Shown: piece by piece, positions 1 through 8,221 of the stretch
Layout: each line of letters starts with the position of its first letter
How positions within the stretch are numbered: position 1 is the stretch's first letter
Assembly (NCBI RefSeq): GCF_003610775.1
Contig: NZ_RAQO01000004.1
Coordinates: 124,001-188,000 of the forward strand
Source of the DNA: Alginatibacterium sediminis
GTDB taxonomy: Bacteria > Pseudomonadota > Gammaproteobacteria > Enterobacterales > Celerinatantimonadaceae
Direction of reading: 5' to 3'
DNA length: 64,000 nucleotides
The notes under the pieces: generated by a model
Databases searched by the model: none
What the model was told of the DNA's origin: nothing
What the model saw: the letters and a program-made list of their open reading frames with translations, nothing else
Translations under genes and position numbers: made by a program

Positions 1-40
1 TTGCGATACGTAGGCGTTGATTCGGGTTGTTGTTTTGCAT
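1..40 (-). CDS. hisG: ATP phosphoribosyltransferase, N-terminal fragment (HisG)
   Basis: Only the first 13 codons lie in the window; the gene continues beyond base 1. The start codon is the ATG at 40-38, and the peptide MQNNNPNQRLRIA matches the usual HisG opening, a polar start followed by LRIA. HisG catalyses the first committed step of histidine biosynthesis (ATP + PRPP). A GGAA-type ribosome-binding site lies about 10 bases upstream. The identification rests mainly on context: a His-rich leader peptide and attenuator terminator lie directly upstream, exactly as in enterobacterial his operons. Confidence 0.8.
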   Translation of the reverse strand, partial: MQNNNPNQRLRIA

Positions 41-90
41 GTTGTTATTCCATTTTAAGTTAATTTTTTAGATGTCAGTTTATTATTGTT

Positions 91-130
91 CATAAAGAAA
101 ACCCCCGGGAGGCATACCTTCCGGGGGTTT
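91..130 (-). terminator. his operon attenuator terminator
   Basis: An inverted repeat (99-112 with 117-130, loop 113-116) has a C5GG/CCG5 core, and on the minus strand it is followed by a T-rich run (TTTTCTTT). It lies between the hisL leader peptide and hisG. It is therefore the intrinsic terminator of a classical translation-coupled attenuator rather than an end-of-operon terminator. Confidence 0.85.
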
Positions 131-142
131 CTAATTTGTCTG

Positions 143-174
143 ACACCACCGGAAGCTAATTTGCTTCCAGGTGT
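143..174 (-). promoter_or_regulatory. his leader pause/antiterminator-type hairpin
   Basis: A strong inverted repeat has an inner stem GGAAGC/GCTTCC and an outer ACACC/GGTGT stem. It sits between the leader peptide stop (190) and the terminator (91-130). In his attenuators such upstream segments form the pause hairpin and compete with the terminator stem, depending on ribosome stalling at the His codons. The exact alternative pairings were not folded. Confidence 0.6.
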
Positions 175-189
175 ACGCCTCCTGAAAGC

Positions 190-237
190 CTACTCTGGAT
201 GATGATGGTGATGTAGATTCAAAAGGTTAAAAATCAT
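190..237 (-). CDS. hisL: his operon leader peptide (HisL)
   Basis: A 15-codon reading frame encodes MIFNLLNLHHHHHPE, with five consecutive His codons just before Pro-Glu-stop. The ribosome-binding site AGGGA lies a few bases before the ATG at 237-235. Enterobacterial HisL peptides likewise carry a His run (typically seven) near the C-terminus. Stalling of the leader ribosome on these codons when charged tRNA-His is scarce lets transcription pass the terminator at 91-130 into hisG. The visible GATGATGATGG pattern on the plus strand is simply the complement of these codons. Confidence 0.88.
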   Translation of the reverse strand: MIFNLLNLHHHHHPE

Positions 238-240
238 TTC

Positions 241-496
241 TAGTCCCTATTTTCAGCAGAGTTAAAGCCTAAGTGCCACACGCGCTGAATTGTATGGAAT
301 TAACTTACCAATCTTAGATTTTTTTGCAAGTATAAATTTGAAATTAGATCTAGATCAGATTTATTGATTGAAAATTAAAGTTGTTTACTTTTTAGCCGAT
401 ATACTTAATTAGATAGATGTGTGCGTCGCTTTTGTTAGTTGTTGTCGCAAACGTGTTAACGAAGAAGCTTTTAAAAGTTGATGATAGGAGTCAGCT
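241..496. other. divergent intergenic region, hisL / small ORF
   Basis: This stretch should hold the his operon promoter (leftward) and a promoter for the small gene at 497 (rightward). A TATACT box at about 396-401 could be a rightward -10, but no convincing -35 pairs with it. On the minus strand several AT-rich -10-like boxes exist without a clear partner. No ORF or repeat of note is visible. Confidence 0.4.
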
Positions 497-724
497 ATGA
501 GCCAAGACTTAATTTTCCCCATTATTAGCCGCTTAACCGGTCAAGTTATAAGCCCTAAAGAACGGCTTAGAGTTGAGCGATTGTCGAAAAAACAAAAAAT
601 TGACCCGCATGATCAAAACTCGATAGAAAGTGCCGAAGACAATGCTGCCGCTGCCCGTAACAAATCCCGCCATCAGCAACAGCAAGAACCAGATGACGAC
701 AGCCACATCGATACCTTCGCCTAA
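497..724 (+). CDS. small hypothetical protein, 75 aa
   Basis: I do not recognise this protein. The ATG at 497 follows a good AGGAG ribosome-binding site, which argues for a real gene. The product is hydrophilic, with a basic first half (KERLRVERLSKKQK) and a Gln/Asp-rich tail (residues about 58-72), and has no membrane segment, signal peptide or Cys cluster. It stands between the his leader (opposite strand) and yoaA, which starts about 70 bases downstream on the same strand, so the two could be co-transcribed. Confidence 0.6.
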   Translation: MSQDLIFPIISRLTGQVISPKERLRVERLSKKQKIDPHDQNSIESAEDNAAAARNKSRHQQQQEPDDDSHIDTFA

Positions 725-794
725 GCACTAATAATTATAGTTTTGCCGCTGTCGAAGTATGAGATACTAAAGCTAACTTTAGCCTTTAGGATTG

Positions 795-2783
795 ATGCTT
801 AGCATGCCCGTGAGTTCCACACCCAACTCCACTTCTTTTGAGTCAAGCCAACAAGAAAGTCAATCCAGCTTAAAAGCTAGCGCCGCTTATTTTGAAAGCA
901 AGGGCACGCTTGCCCAGCGTATCGATGGTTTTGCCCCGCGTAGCCAACAACAAGATATGGCAAGTGCCGTAGAGCAATGTATTGAATCTCAAGCAACACT
1001 ATTAGTTGAGGCTGGAACTGGTACCGGTAAAACCTTTGCCTATTTGTTGCCAGCACTCTTAAGTGGCAAAAAAGTTGTGATTAGCACCGGCTCTAAAGCG
1101 CTGCAAGATCAGCTATTTCAAAAAGACTTACCTACGGTGCAAGCGGCGATTGATTATGCAATGCCCGTCGCACTGTTAAAAGGGCGGTCAAATTACTTAT
1201 GTATTGAGCGGGTGAATAGTTTTGCCCACCGCAGTGGTGGGCAGAGCCCTCAAGTGTTAGCCGAGCTGGTAAAAATTAAGGCTTGGTCAGCCGGTAATCG
1301 CAGTGGCGATATTTCAGAGCTTGGTCCAATCGCAGAACGGGCCGACATCTTTCCTTTGATCACTAGCACTAACGATAACTGTCTCGGTCGAGAATGCGCC
1401 AACTACGACGATTGTTACCTGGTTAAAGCCCGCTCAAGAGCTATGGAAGCGCAGCTAGTTGTTGTTAACCACCATTTATTTATGGCGGATATGGTGGTCA
1501 AAGAGAGTGGTTTCGGCGAATTAATTCCAGAAGCTGAGGTCTACCTGTTTGACGAAGCGCATCAGTTACCTGATATTGCTATTCAGTATTTTGGCCAAAG
1601 CTTAAGTAGCCGCCAGATATTAGATTTGTGCAATGATGTTGAGCTTGCTTATCGCACTGAGCTTTACGATATGGCGCAACTTGCAAAAGCAGCAAAAAAA
1701 CTTAGTTTAAGTGTACGTGACTTTCGCGTAGCTTTTGAAGGTGAACGCGACAGAGGGGATTTACGACCTTTATTTAAGCGCCCCAAATTTGCACAGCAAT
1801 TACCTTCAATTCGTGAAGACATGGGCTTTTTACAAAGTGTACTCAAACTAGCTTTGTCGCGCTGCGAGCTCGGTGATAGCTGTTACGAGCGCTTATGCAA
1901 GTTCATCAGTCTATTTGACAAAATTGTTCAAGTAAATGCCAGTGGTAATAGCTATTGGTATGAAACAACCCGCATACACTTTACCTTGCATTTAACTCCT
2001 TTAAACGTGTCTGAGCGTTTCGATCAAGAGCTGGAACAACGCAAAGCTGCTTGGATTTTTACCTCTGCAACTTTAGCGGTTAACGGTGGTTTTGAGCACT
2101 TTCAAAATCAATTGGGCTTGGCTTCTGCTACCACCTTGCTGCTTGATAGCCCTTTTGATTACGCACAGCAGTCAATGTTTTGTGTGCCGCGCTATCTTCC
2201 CCAGTTGCGGGATCCAAAAATAGATCAAAAATTGGCGGATATGTTGCTTCCTGTGATTGAAGCCAATCAAGGCCGCTGCTTTTTTCTATGTACCAGTCAT
2301 TCGATGACACAAAAAATGGCAGCGGTGCTAAGAGAGAAAAGCAATTTTACAATTTTGGTTCAGGGCGAAGCTGCAAAAGGTGAACTTCTCGAAAGCTTTA
2401 TTGAAGATGGGAACGCGATCTTAGTGGCTACCAGTAGTTTTTGGGAAGGCGTTGATGTTCGAGGTCAGGCCCTGTCATGTGTCATCATTGACAAGCTTCC
2501 ATTTAGTGCGCCCGATGATCCGATGTTAGTTGCTAAAAGCGAAGATTGTAAAATGCGCGGTGGTGATCCCTTTGCGCAAGTTTATCTTCCAGAAGCTGCG
2601 ATTGCCTTAAAACAAGGGGTAGGTCGTTTGATTCGGGATCACACTGACCGTGGAGTTGTGATAGTCTGCGACCCTAGAATGGTACATCGTGATTATGGCG
2701 AGTTATTCGTAGCTAGTTTACCGCCAATGAAACGTACTCGAGATTTACAACAATTGATTAAGTTTATCCATGAATCCGACTAA
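795..2783 (+). CDS. yoaA: ATP-dependent DNA helicase, DinG/XPD-like (YoaA)
   Basis: This is a superfamily 2 helicase of the Fe-S XPD/DinG group, about 662 aa; E. coli YoaA has 636. Visible motifs are Walker A GTGTGKT near residue 75, four candidate Fe-S cysteines near residues 137, 197, 202 and 208, the DEAH box near residue 254, and a C-terminal motif VI QGVGRLIR. Known YoaA works with the polymerase III chi subunit in repair of damaged forks. I chose the ATG at 795; a TTG at 792 and an ATG at 804 are also possible, and an AGG lies 4 bases before 795. The 3' end overlaps tsaB by 14 bases, so the two are probably translationally coupled. The yoaA-tsaB pairing is as in E. coli. Confidence 0.93.
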   Translation: MLSMPVSSTPNSTSFESSQQESQSSLKASAAYFESKGTLAQRIDGFAPRSQQQDMASAVEQCIESQATLLVEAGTGTGKTFAYLLPALLSGKKVVISTGSKALQDQLFQKDLPTVQAAIDYAMPVALLKGRSNYLCIERVNSFAHRSGGQSPQVLAELVKIKAWSAGNRSGDISELGPIAERADIFPLITSTNDNCLGRECANYDDCYLVKARSRAMEAQLVVVNHHLFMADMVVKESGFGELIPEAEVYLFDEAHQLPDIAIQYFGQSLSSRQILDLCNDVELAYRTELYDMAQLAKAAKKLSLSVRDFRVAFEGERDRGDLRPLFKRPKFAQQLPSIREDMGFLQSVLKLALSRCELGDSCYERLCKFISLFDKIVQVNASGNSYWYETTRIHFTLHLTPLNVSERFDQELEQRKAAWIFTSATLAVNGGFEHFQNQLGLASATTLLLDSPFDYAQQSMFCVPRYLPQLRDPKIDQKLADMLLPVIEANQGRCFFLCTSHSMTQKMAAVLREKSNFTILVQGEAAKGELLESFIEDGNAILVATSSFWEGVDVRGQALSCVIIDKLPFSAPDDPMLVAKSEDCKMRGGDPFAQVYLPEAAIALKQGVGRLIRDHTDRGVVIVCDPRMVHRDYGELFVASLPPMKRTRDLQQLIKFIHESD

Positions 2784-3468
2784 TAATCCAAGCTTACTGG
2801 TTATCGATACCGCCACTGAATACTGCAGTGCTGCCTTGTTACACGATGGAGCCACAAGCTCTCGGGAGCAACTTGCACCGCGCGACCATACCAAGCTAAT
2901 TTTGCCTTTTGTTCATGCCTTACTGCAAGAACGTAGCTTGAAGTTACAAGATCTTGATGCGATCGTATTTGGTCAAGGCCCTGGAAGCTTTACCGGTGTG
3001 CGGATTTCGATTGCGGCTGCCCAAGGTCTAGCCTTTGGAGCAAACTTGCCATTAATTGGGGTCTCCAATTTACAAGCAATGGCACAACAAGCATACAACG
3101 AACATGCATGTGACCGATGTTTGGTGGCGATAGATGCACGTATGGGGGAAGTATACTGGGGTGAGTACTTGTCCAGTGATGGTCTTATGCAAAACCTTGG
3201 TGAAGAAAAAGTCATTGCGCCGGCGTTAATTGTTGGGGACGCATCACCGGGTCATTATGCAGGTACCGGTTGGCAAAGTTATACTGCAGTTTTAGGTGAG
3301 CGCTATACTCAAGCTTTAGATAGCCAAGTGCTATATCCAAAGGCGGAATCGATGATCAGCGCAGCCAAAGCAAAATGGGCTAAACAAGATTTACTTGACC
3401 CATCAACGGCTGAACCTGTTTATTTACGTAATACGGTGACTTGGAAAAAACTGCCAGGACGTGCCTAA
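2770..3468 (+). CDS. tsaB: tRNA threonylcarbamoyladenosine biosynthesis protein TsaB
   Basis: The 232-aa protein is the same length as E. coli TsaB (YeaZ, 231 aa). The N-terminus LLVIDTATEYCSAALL and the GQGPGSFTGVRI segment (near residue 70) are characteristic of the ASKHA-fold TsaB/TsaD family. TsaB is the non-catalytic platform that pairs with TsaD and TsaE to make t6A at position 37 of ANN-decoding tRNAs. It overlaps the end of yoaA by 14 bases. No terminator is visible between it and pssA 64 bases downstream. Confidence 0.95.
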   Translation: MNPTNNPSLLVIDTATEYCSAALLHDGATSSREQLAPRDHTKLILPFVHALLQERSLKLQDLDAIVFGQGPGSFTGVRISIAAAQGLAFGANLPLIGVSNLQAMAQQAYNEHACDRCLVAIDARMGEVYWGEYLSSDGLMQNLGEEKVIAPALIVGDASPGHYAGTGWQSYTAVLGERYTQALDSQVLYPKAESMISAAKAKWAKQDLLDPSTAEPVYLRNTVTWKKLPGRA

Positions 3469-3532
3469 TTGAATATAACGCAAAAGCCTATCGGAACTAA
3501 ATGTAAACGCGCGACAAAACAAGGAGACCAGG

Positions 3533-4843
3533 GTGCTTGATGAATTGAAGGGAATAAGCCTTGCACCAGATTCTTTACGTTGTTTGTTAGGAGCAAAATC
3601 CTTTCAGGCGGAATTGTTTAAAGCGCTTAGCCATGCCCAAACTAGTGTACTTATTTGCGCGCTTTATCTTGAAGATGATGAAGCGGGAAGAGCTCTAATA
3701 GATGCACTCATTGCTCGAAAAACAATTGTGCCAAATCTACGCATAGACATCGTAGTGGACGACCATCGAGCACGGCGAGGCTTGATAGGGCAAAAAGATA
3801 GCGCGGGTAATATAGCAATGTACCAAAGCCGTATCCCGAAACAAATGGGCGACTTTCGCGTACACGGTGTTTCAGTTAAAACCCGAGAACTGCTTGGCGT
3901 GTTGCACCTAAAAGGCTTTGTGATTGATAACGAGGTGCTTTACAGCGGCGCGAGTATAAATAATATTTACTTACACCAACACGAACGCTATCGTTTTGAT
4001 CGCTACCACCTGATCAATAGTCCAGCTTTAGCGCAAAGTATGCGAGAGCTGCTGTATGACAACATACTGGCCGATGATTCGGTACGTATTTTAAGTCCGT
4101 TAACGGATCAGTCTCGGGCGAGTCGACAACAGGTAGCTCGCTTTAAGTCTCAATTAACACGAATGAGATATCAATTTGATGGAGTTAAGTCAGGCCTTAG
4201 AGTCACCCCTATTATAGGTTTTGGCCGTACACGTAACCCCTTAAACAAGTGCATACTGGATCTTATTAAGCAGTCGCATTCGAGTTTGAGAATTTGTACC
4301 CCATACTTTAATTTACCCAATGCGATATCTAGAGCGCTTAGCCGACACTTGCGCTTAGGAAAAAGCATACAAATTATCGTAGGTGACAAAACAGCTAGTG
4401 ATTTCTATATTCCAGAAGAAGAACGGTTTTCAACGATTGGTGCCTTGCCTTATCTTTACGAACAATCACTTAGAAAATTTGCAAAACGGAAGCAAGCTTA
4501 TATAGACTCTGGTCAATTAAAGATAGAACTATGGAGTGATGCTGGCAATAGTTTTCATCTTAAAGGGATATCTTCGGATCATAATCGTCACTTGTTAACC
4601 GGCAACAATCTCAATCCAAGAGCATGGGCGCTGGATTTAGAAAATGGTTTATTAATTCAAGACCCCAACTCAGAATTCAAAGCGATGTTTGATGCTGAGT
4701 ATCAGCATATATTGCAACATACACAAACACTGAGCCATTATAGTCAAATTCAAACTATCTCGACGTACCCAAAACCGGTGAGCAAAATCTTAAAACGGAT
4801 CTCTCGCTTAAATGCTAACTTGTTACTTAAACGGATTTTGTAA
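3533..4843 (+). CDS. pssA: CDP-diacylglycerol--serine O-phosphatidyltransferase (PssA, PLD type)
   Basis: This 436-aa enzyme belongs to the phospholipase D superfamily form of phosphatidylserine synthase (E. coli PssA 451 aa), which makes phosphatidylserine as the precursor of phosphatidylethanolamine. Two HxK motifs are visible: HLKGFVID near residue 127 and FHLKGISSD near residue 341, the latter followed by TGNNLNPRAW. The start is GTG at 3533, set by AAGGAG six bases upstream. No signal peptide or membrane helix is present, as expected for the peripheral ribosome/membrane-associated enzyme. In E. coli the tsaB-fadD interval holds yeaY instead, so its position here is a difference in local order. 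Confidence 0.93.
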   Translation: MLDELKGISLAPDSLRCLLGAKSFQAELFKALSHAQTSVLICALYLEDDEAGRALIDALIARKTIVPNLRIDIVVDDHRARRGLIGQKDSAGNIAMYQSRIPKQMGDFRVHGVSVKTRELLGVLHLKGFVIDNEVLYSGASINNIYLHQHERYRFDRYHLINSPALAQSMRELLYDNILADDSVRILSPLTDQSRASRQQVARFKSQLTRMRYQFDGVKSGLRVTPIIGFGRTRNPLNKCILDLIKQSHSSLRICTPYFNLPNAISRALSRHLRLGKSIQIIVGDKTASDFYIPEEERFSTIGALPYLYEQSLRKFAKRKQAYIDSGQLKIELWSDAGNSFHLKGISSDHNRHLLTGNNLNPRAWALDLENGLLIQDPNSEFKAMFDAEYQHILQHTQTLSHYSQIQTISTYPKPVSKILKRISRLNANLLLKRIL

Positions 4844-4909
4844 CGCTAGAATTTGCAGATACTTTGCAAGGTTTTGCTGTGGCAAAGGTAATTTTTGTAA
4901 CATGAAAAG

Positions 4910-4925
4910 TGTGATCTAGCTCAAG
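4910..4925 (+). promoter_or_regulatory. candidate CRP-cAMP site upstream of fadD
   Basis: TGTGATCTAGCTCAAG has a perfect left half-site TGTGA, six spacer bases, then TCAAG against the consensus TCACA. It lies about 90 bases before the candidate fadD -35. That fits CRP activation of fatty-acid degradation genes, known in E. coli. The call is by eye, without a matrix score. Confidence 0.45.
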
Positions 4926-4984
4926 AAAGTTCTGCAGACTAAGCTGAAACTTTTGTTAAAACATTGTTATTTTATGTGACGCAT

Positions 4985-4998
4985 GAAACAATCGTTTG
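4985..4998. promoter_or_regulatory. candidate PsrA operator upstream of fadD
   Basis: GAAACAATCGTTTG fits the described PsrA pattern (G/C)AAAC-N2-4-GTTT(G/C) exactly with a 4-base spacer. PsrA is a TetR-family repressor of fatty-acid oxidation genes in Pseudomonas and Shewanella. The site overlaps the -35 of the candidate fadD promoter, a position suited to repression. No psrA gene is in the window, so this is inference. Confidence 0.42.
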
Positions 4999-5024
4999 AA
5001 ACATTAGTATTAAAACTCTAGAAC
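4996..5024 (+). promoter_or_regulatory. candidate sigma70 promoter of fadD
   Basis: TTGAAA (4996-5001), a 17-base spacer and TAGAAC (5019-5024) form a reasonable sigma70 promoter about 70 bases before the fadD start. The -35 is partly covered by the PsrA-like palindrome. Confidence 0.4.
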
Positions 5025-5096
5025 TAGTGTTTTAAACTACAATAAGAGTGAAACCGTAAATGGATTACGGCTAAACCGGTTTGCAAGGAGATGGGT

Positions 5097-6758
5097 GTGG
5101 AAAAGATTTGGTTGGATAGCTATCCGGAAGATGTACCCCATGATATAGATCTTCGCCGTTACGAATCCTTACTTGAAGTATTCGAAGAAAATGTGGCGAA
5201 GCATGCAGACTCAGTGGCTTATATCAATATGGGACAGGTATTAACCTACCGCAGCCTTGAGCAGCAAAGCCGAGCATTTGCAGCCTATCTGCAAAACGAA
5301 TTAAAGCTGGTCAAAGGCGATCGCGTAGCCTTAATGATGCCGAATTTACTGCAATATCCAATCTGTCTATTTGGTGTTTTGCGAGCGGGCATGGTGGTTG
5401 TAAACGTTAACCCCTTATACACACCTCGTGAATTAAAACATCAGCTCAGTGATTCAGGCGCTAAAGCAATTGTAATTGTATCGAACTTCGCCCATACCTT
5501 AGAAGAAATCGTCGACGACACCCCTTTAGAGCATGTTATTTTGACTCGTCTTGGAGATCAGTTGTCGGCAACCAAACGAACGTTGGTGAACTTTGTAGTG
5601 AAATATGTGAAGAAAATGGTGCCTAAATACCATTTGCCGCATGCTCAGACGCTACGCTATGTTCTGGCTAAAGGTCAGCATCAGCAATATGTTCGTCCGC
5701 AAGTTCAAGCAGAAGATCTCGCCTTCTTACAATACACTGGCGGCACAACTGGCGTTGCTAAAGGCGCCATGTTGAGCCACAAAAATATGGTTGCTAATTT
5801 ACTACAAGCCTTAGCCATTGTTGGCCCTTGTCTGCGAGAGCGCCAAGAAGTGGTCGTTACAGCCTTACCGCTATACCATATCTTCGCATTAACCGCGAAC
5901 TGCTTTGTGTTTTTCGCACTCGGCTGTCAAAATTTACTAATTACTAATCCTCGGGATATCCCAGGTTTTATTAAAGAGTTAAGTAAAACACCTTTTACGG
6001 CAATTACTGCGGTTAACACTTTATTTAATGCACTACTCAATCATGAAGACTTTGCCAAACTCGACTTTTCGAAACTAAACTTGTCCCTTGGTGGGGGAAT
6101 GGCTGTTCAACAGGCCGTTGCTGAGCGTTGGCAAGATGTTACTGGCCATCGCCTAATTGAAGGCTACGGTTTAACTGAATGCGCGCCTCTCGTTACTGTT
6201 TGCCCGTATAACTTGGCAGCCTATAATGGAAGCATTGGTCTACCTGCTCCCTCAACTGACGTTAAGATGGTCGATGACGAAGGTAATGAAGTTGCTTTAG
6301 GCGAAGCTGGAGAGCTACTAGTTAAAGGGCCTCAAGTCATGCAAGGTTATTGGAATCGCCCAGAGGCAACAGCTGAGTCTATGCCAAATGGATGGTTTGC
6401 AACGGGCGATATTGCTACCGTTGATGAGCAAGGCTTTCTTCGCATTGTCGACCGCAAAAAAGATATGATTTTGGTGTCAGGCTTTAACGTGTTCCCAAAT
6501 GAAATAGAAGACGTTGTTGCGATGAACGATAAAGTTCTTGAGGTGGCTGCTGTAGGGGTGCCAAGTGAAGTGAGTGGCGAAGCAGTTAAGATTTTTGTGG
6601 TTAAACGTGACCAAAGTTTGGGCGAACGGGAACTAATCGAGCATTGTCGTCATCATTTAACTGCCTATAAGGTACCAAAGTTAGTAGAATTCAAAGATGA
6701 GCTGCCAAAAACCAATGTTGGCAAAATCTTACGGCGAGAATTGAGGGATGCTTCTTAG
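5097..6758 (+). CDS. fadD: long-chain-fatty-acid--CoA ligase (FadD)
   Basis: This 553-aa acyl-CoA synthetase activates exogenous long-chain fatty acids for beta-oxidation at the inner membrane. It is close to E. coli FadD throughout, from the start ([13 protein letters not shown]) to the end ([11 protein letters not shown]). Visible motifs are the AMP-binding [12 protein letters not shown] near residue 215, YGLTECAPL near 360 and the FACS signature [10 protein letters not shown]...RIVDRKKDM near 430-455. I chose GTG at 5097, because AAGGAG is 6 bases upstream and the E. coli protein starts at the equivalent residue; the in-frame ATG at 5091 directly abuts the AAGGAG. rnd follows 26 bases after the stop, as in E. 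coli. Confidence 0.96.
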   Translation: MEKIWLDSYPEDVPHDIDLRRYESLLEVFEENVAKHADSVAYINMGQVLTYRSLEQQSRAFAAYLQNELKLVKGDRVALMMPNLLQYPICLFGVLRAGMVVVNVNPLYTPRELKHQLSDSGAKAIVIVSNFAHTLEEIVDDTPLEHVILTRLGDQLSATKRTLVNFVVKYVKKMVPKYHLPHAQTLRYVLAKGQHQQYVRPQVQAEDLAFLQYTGGTTGVAKGAMLSHKNMVANLLQALAIVGPCLRERQEVVVTALPLYHIFALTANCFVFFALGCQNLLITNPRDIPGFIKELSKTPFTAITAVNTLFNALLNHEDFAKLDFSKLNLSLGGGMAVQQAVAERWQDVTGHRLIEGYGLTECAPLVTVCPYNLAAYNGSIGLPAPSTDVKMVDDEGNEVALGEAGELLVKGPQVMQGYWNRPEATAESMPNGWFATGDIATVDEQGFLRIVDRKKDMILVSGFNVFPNEIEDVVAMNDKVLEVAAVGVPSEVSGEAVKIFVVKRDQSLGERELIEHCRHHLTAYKVPKLVEFKDELPKTNVGKILRRELRDAS

Positions 6759-6784
6759 TTCTTGCACTAAACAGTGTGGGCCCT

Positions 6785-7891
6785 ATGAGTTATCGCTATA
6801 TTGATACACCAGAGCAGTTATCTGCTCTGGTGTCGTTTTTAGACCAAGGCCAAGTTCAAACTTGGATGATTGATACCGAGTTTGTTCGCGTTCGAACCTA
6901 CTACGCTAAGCTTGGTTTAATCCAAATGTATAACGGGGAACAAGGCTATTTAGTTGATCCTCTGGCGTTAGAAATGGACGGGTTTTGGCAAGCACTATCG
7001 AGACATGATTGGGTGTTACATGCATTTTCCGAAGACTTAGAAATCATCTTGCGTTGTGCTGGCATGTTAGGCCGTAGCGTTTACGACACTCAAGTTGGAG
7101 CTGCGTTCTTGGGAGAAGGCGCCAGCATGGGATTTCAACGCTTTGTTGCAGCCGAACTCGATATCGATATTGAAAAGGGCGAAGCAAGAACCAATTGGCT
7201 GGCGCGTCCACTAACTCAAGCCCAACTTCAGTATGCTTGGAATGATGTTGCCTATCTCTATCCTGCCTATCTCAAGCAAATTGAAAAACTAGAACAAAGC
7301 GGCTTCTTAAGCTTTGCTCAACAAGAATGCCAGCGCTTAGCCAAGGATAAAAGTCGCAAAGTGGTTCCAGATCTTGCCTACATTGATGTTAAAAACTCTT
7401 GGAAACTCAAACCGTCGGAATTGGCAATATTAAAAGAACTCGCTAGTTGGCGAGTTGTACAAGCCCAAGCCCGCGATCTAGCGCTCAATAATGTTGTTCA
7501 CGCCGACAGCCTAATTGTTTTGGCTCAAGCAAAACCTCGTTCATGGTCTGCTTTGAACAATTTAAGGCTTCCAAAGCATGAGCTACGTATACACGGCCAG
7601 AGTTTGTTAAAGCTAGTGGAGCAGGGGATTGCAGTTGACCCTAAAGACCGGCCGCTTAAAATTGAGCGTATGGTTGATTTCCCAAGTTATAAAAAAGACT
7701 TAGCCCGATTGCGCGAAGTTGTAACTAAAGTCGCTGAAGAGACAGGATTGCCAGAAGATATCCTGGGTCAAAAGAAAATTCTAAATGGGTTCTTGTTATG
7801 GCATTGGCAAGGACGCGATCAAGAAAAATTACCTATCTTATTAAGTAGTTGGCGTGCTGCATTATTCGAAACGCATTTGTTAGATTTCTAG
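6785..7891 (+). CDS. rnd: ribonuclease D
   Basis: This 368-aa 3'-5' exoribonuclease matures tRNA and other stable RNAs. The DEDD-Y exonuclease domain comes first, with DTEF near residue 25, HAFSEDLEI near 80 and YAWNDVAYLYPAY near 150. The HRDC domain follows from about residue 208. E. coli RNase D has 375 aa. The ATG at 6785 is preferred over an in-frame GTG at 6776, because family members begin close to the YRYIDTPEQL segment. It is downstream of fadD, and a bidirectional terminator follows the stop. Confidence 0.95.
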   Translation: MSYRYIDTPEQLSALVSFLDQGQVQTWMIDTEFVRVRTYYAKLGLIQMYNGEQGYLVDPLALEMDGFWQALSRHDWVLHAFSEDLEIILRCAGMLGRSVYDTQVGAAFLGEGASMGFQRFVAAELDIDIEKGEARTNWLARPLTQAQLQYAWNDVAYLYPAYLKQIEKLEQSGFLSFAQQECQRLAKDKSRKVVPDLAYIDVKNSWKLKPSELAILKELASWRVVQAQARDLALNNVVHADSLIVLAQAKPRSWSALNNLRLPKHELRIHGQSLLKLVEQGIAVDPKDRPLKIERMVDFPSYKKDLARLREVVTKVAEETGLPEDILGQKKILNGFLLWHWQGRDQEKLPILLSSWRAALFETHLLDF

Positions 7892-7904
7892 ATTTAGTTG
7901 TAAA

Positions 7905-7938
7905 AAAAGGCTAGTGTTGAATTCAACACTAGCCTTTT
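7905..7938. terminator. bidirectional terminator between rnd and minE
   Basis: A perfect 26-base palindrome (7909-7934, arms GGCTAGTGTTGAA) is flanked by AAAA on the left and TTTT on the right. It can end both rnd (plus) and minCDE (minus). Confidence 0.88.
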
Positions 7939-7957
7939 AACATGCGCAACGAAATGC

Positions 7958-8218
7958 TTAATTTTTGTCAGGAAAGGTGATGTTAAGTTCTAAAATTGAT
8001 AACTCTTCATCTTTATTGTCTAAGCTGACATTTACTTGGTCAGAATCTATTTCAACGTACTTCTTAATGACATCAAGGATGTCTTGCTTCATCGCTGGCA
8101 AGTAATCTGGTCCACTACGTTGGTTGCGCTCATGGGCAACAATGATACGAAGACGCTCCTTTGCAGTTTGCGCAGAATTATCTTCCTTGGTCGAACGGAA
8201 ATAATCGAAAAATGACAC
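7958..8218 (-). CDS. minE: cell division topological specificity factor MinE
   Basis: MinE is an 86-aa protein (E. coli 88 aa). The N-terminal part MSFFDYF...TAKERLRIIVAHER contains the membrane-binding start and the anti-MinCD helix; the rest is the topological specificity domain. MinE stimulates the MinD ATPase and drives the pole-to-pole oscillation that keeps the Z-ring at midcell. It is the last gene of minC-minD-minE, three bases after minD. Confidence 0.96.
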   Translation of the reverse strand: MSFFDYFRSTKEDNSAQTAKERLRIIVAHERNQRSGPDYLPAMKQDILDVIKKYVEIDSDQVNVSLDNKDEELSILELNITFPDKN

Positions 8219-8221
8219 TCT

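Larger units (their letters stand above)
4844..5096. other. fadD upstream regulatory region
   Basis: This AT-rich 253-base gap lies between pssA and fadD. It contains a CRP-like site (4910-4925), a PsrA-like palindrome (4985-4998), a candidate sigma70 promoter (4996-5024) and a strong ribosome-binding site AAGGAG at 5085-5090. No coding frame is evident. Confidence 0.6.

Noticed and set aside
197-213. GATGATGATGG/TGATG pattern looking like a microsatellite
   Set aside because: It is the complement of the His codons of the hisL leader peptide.
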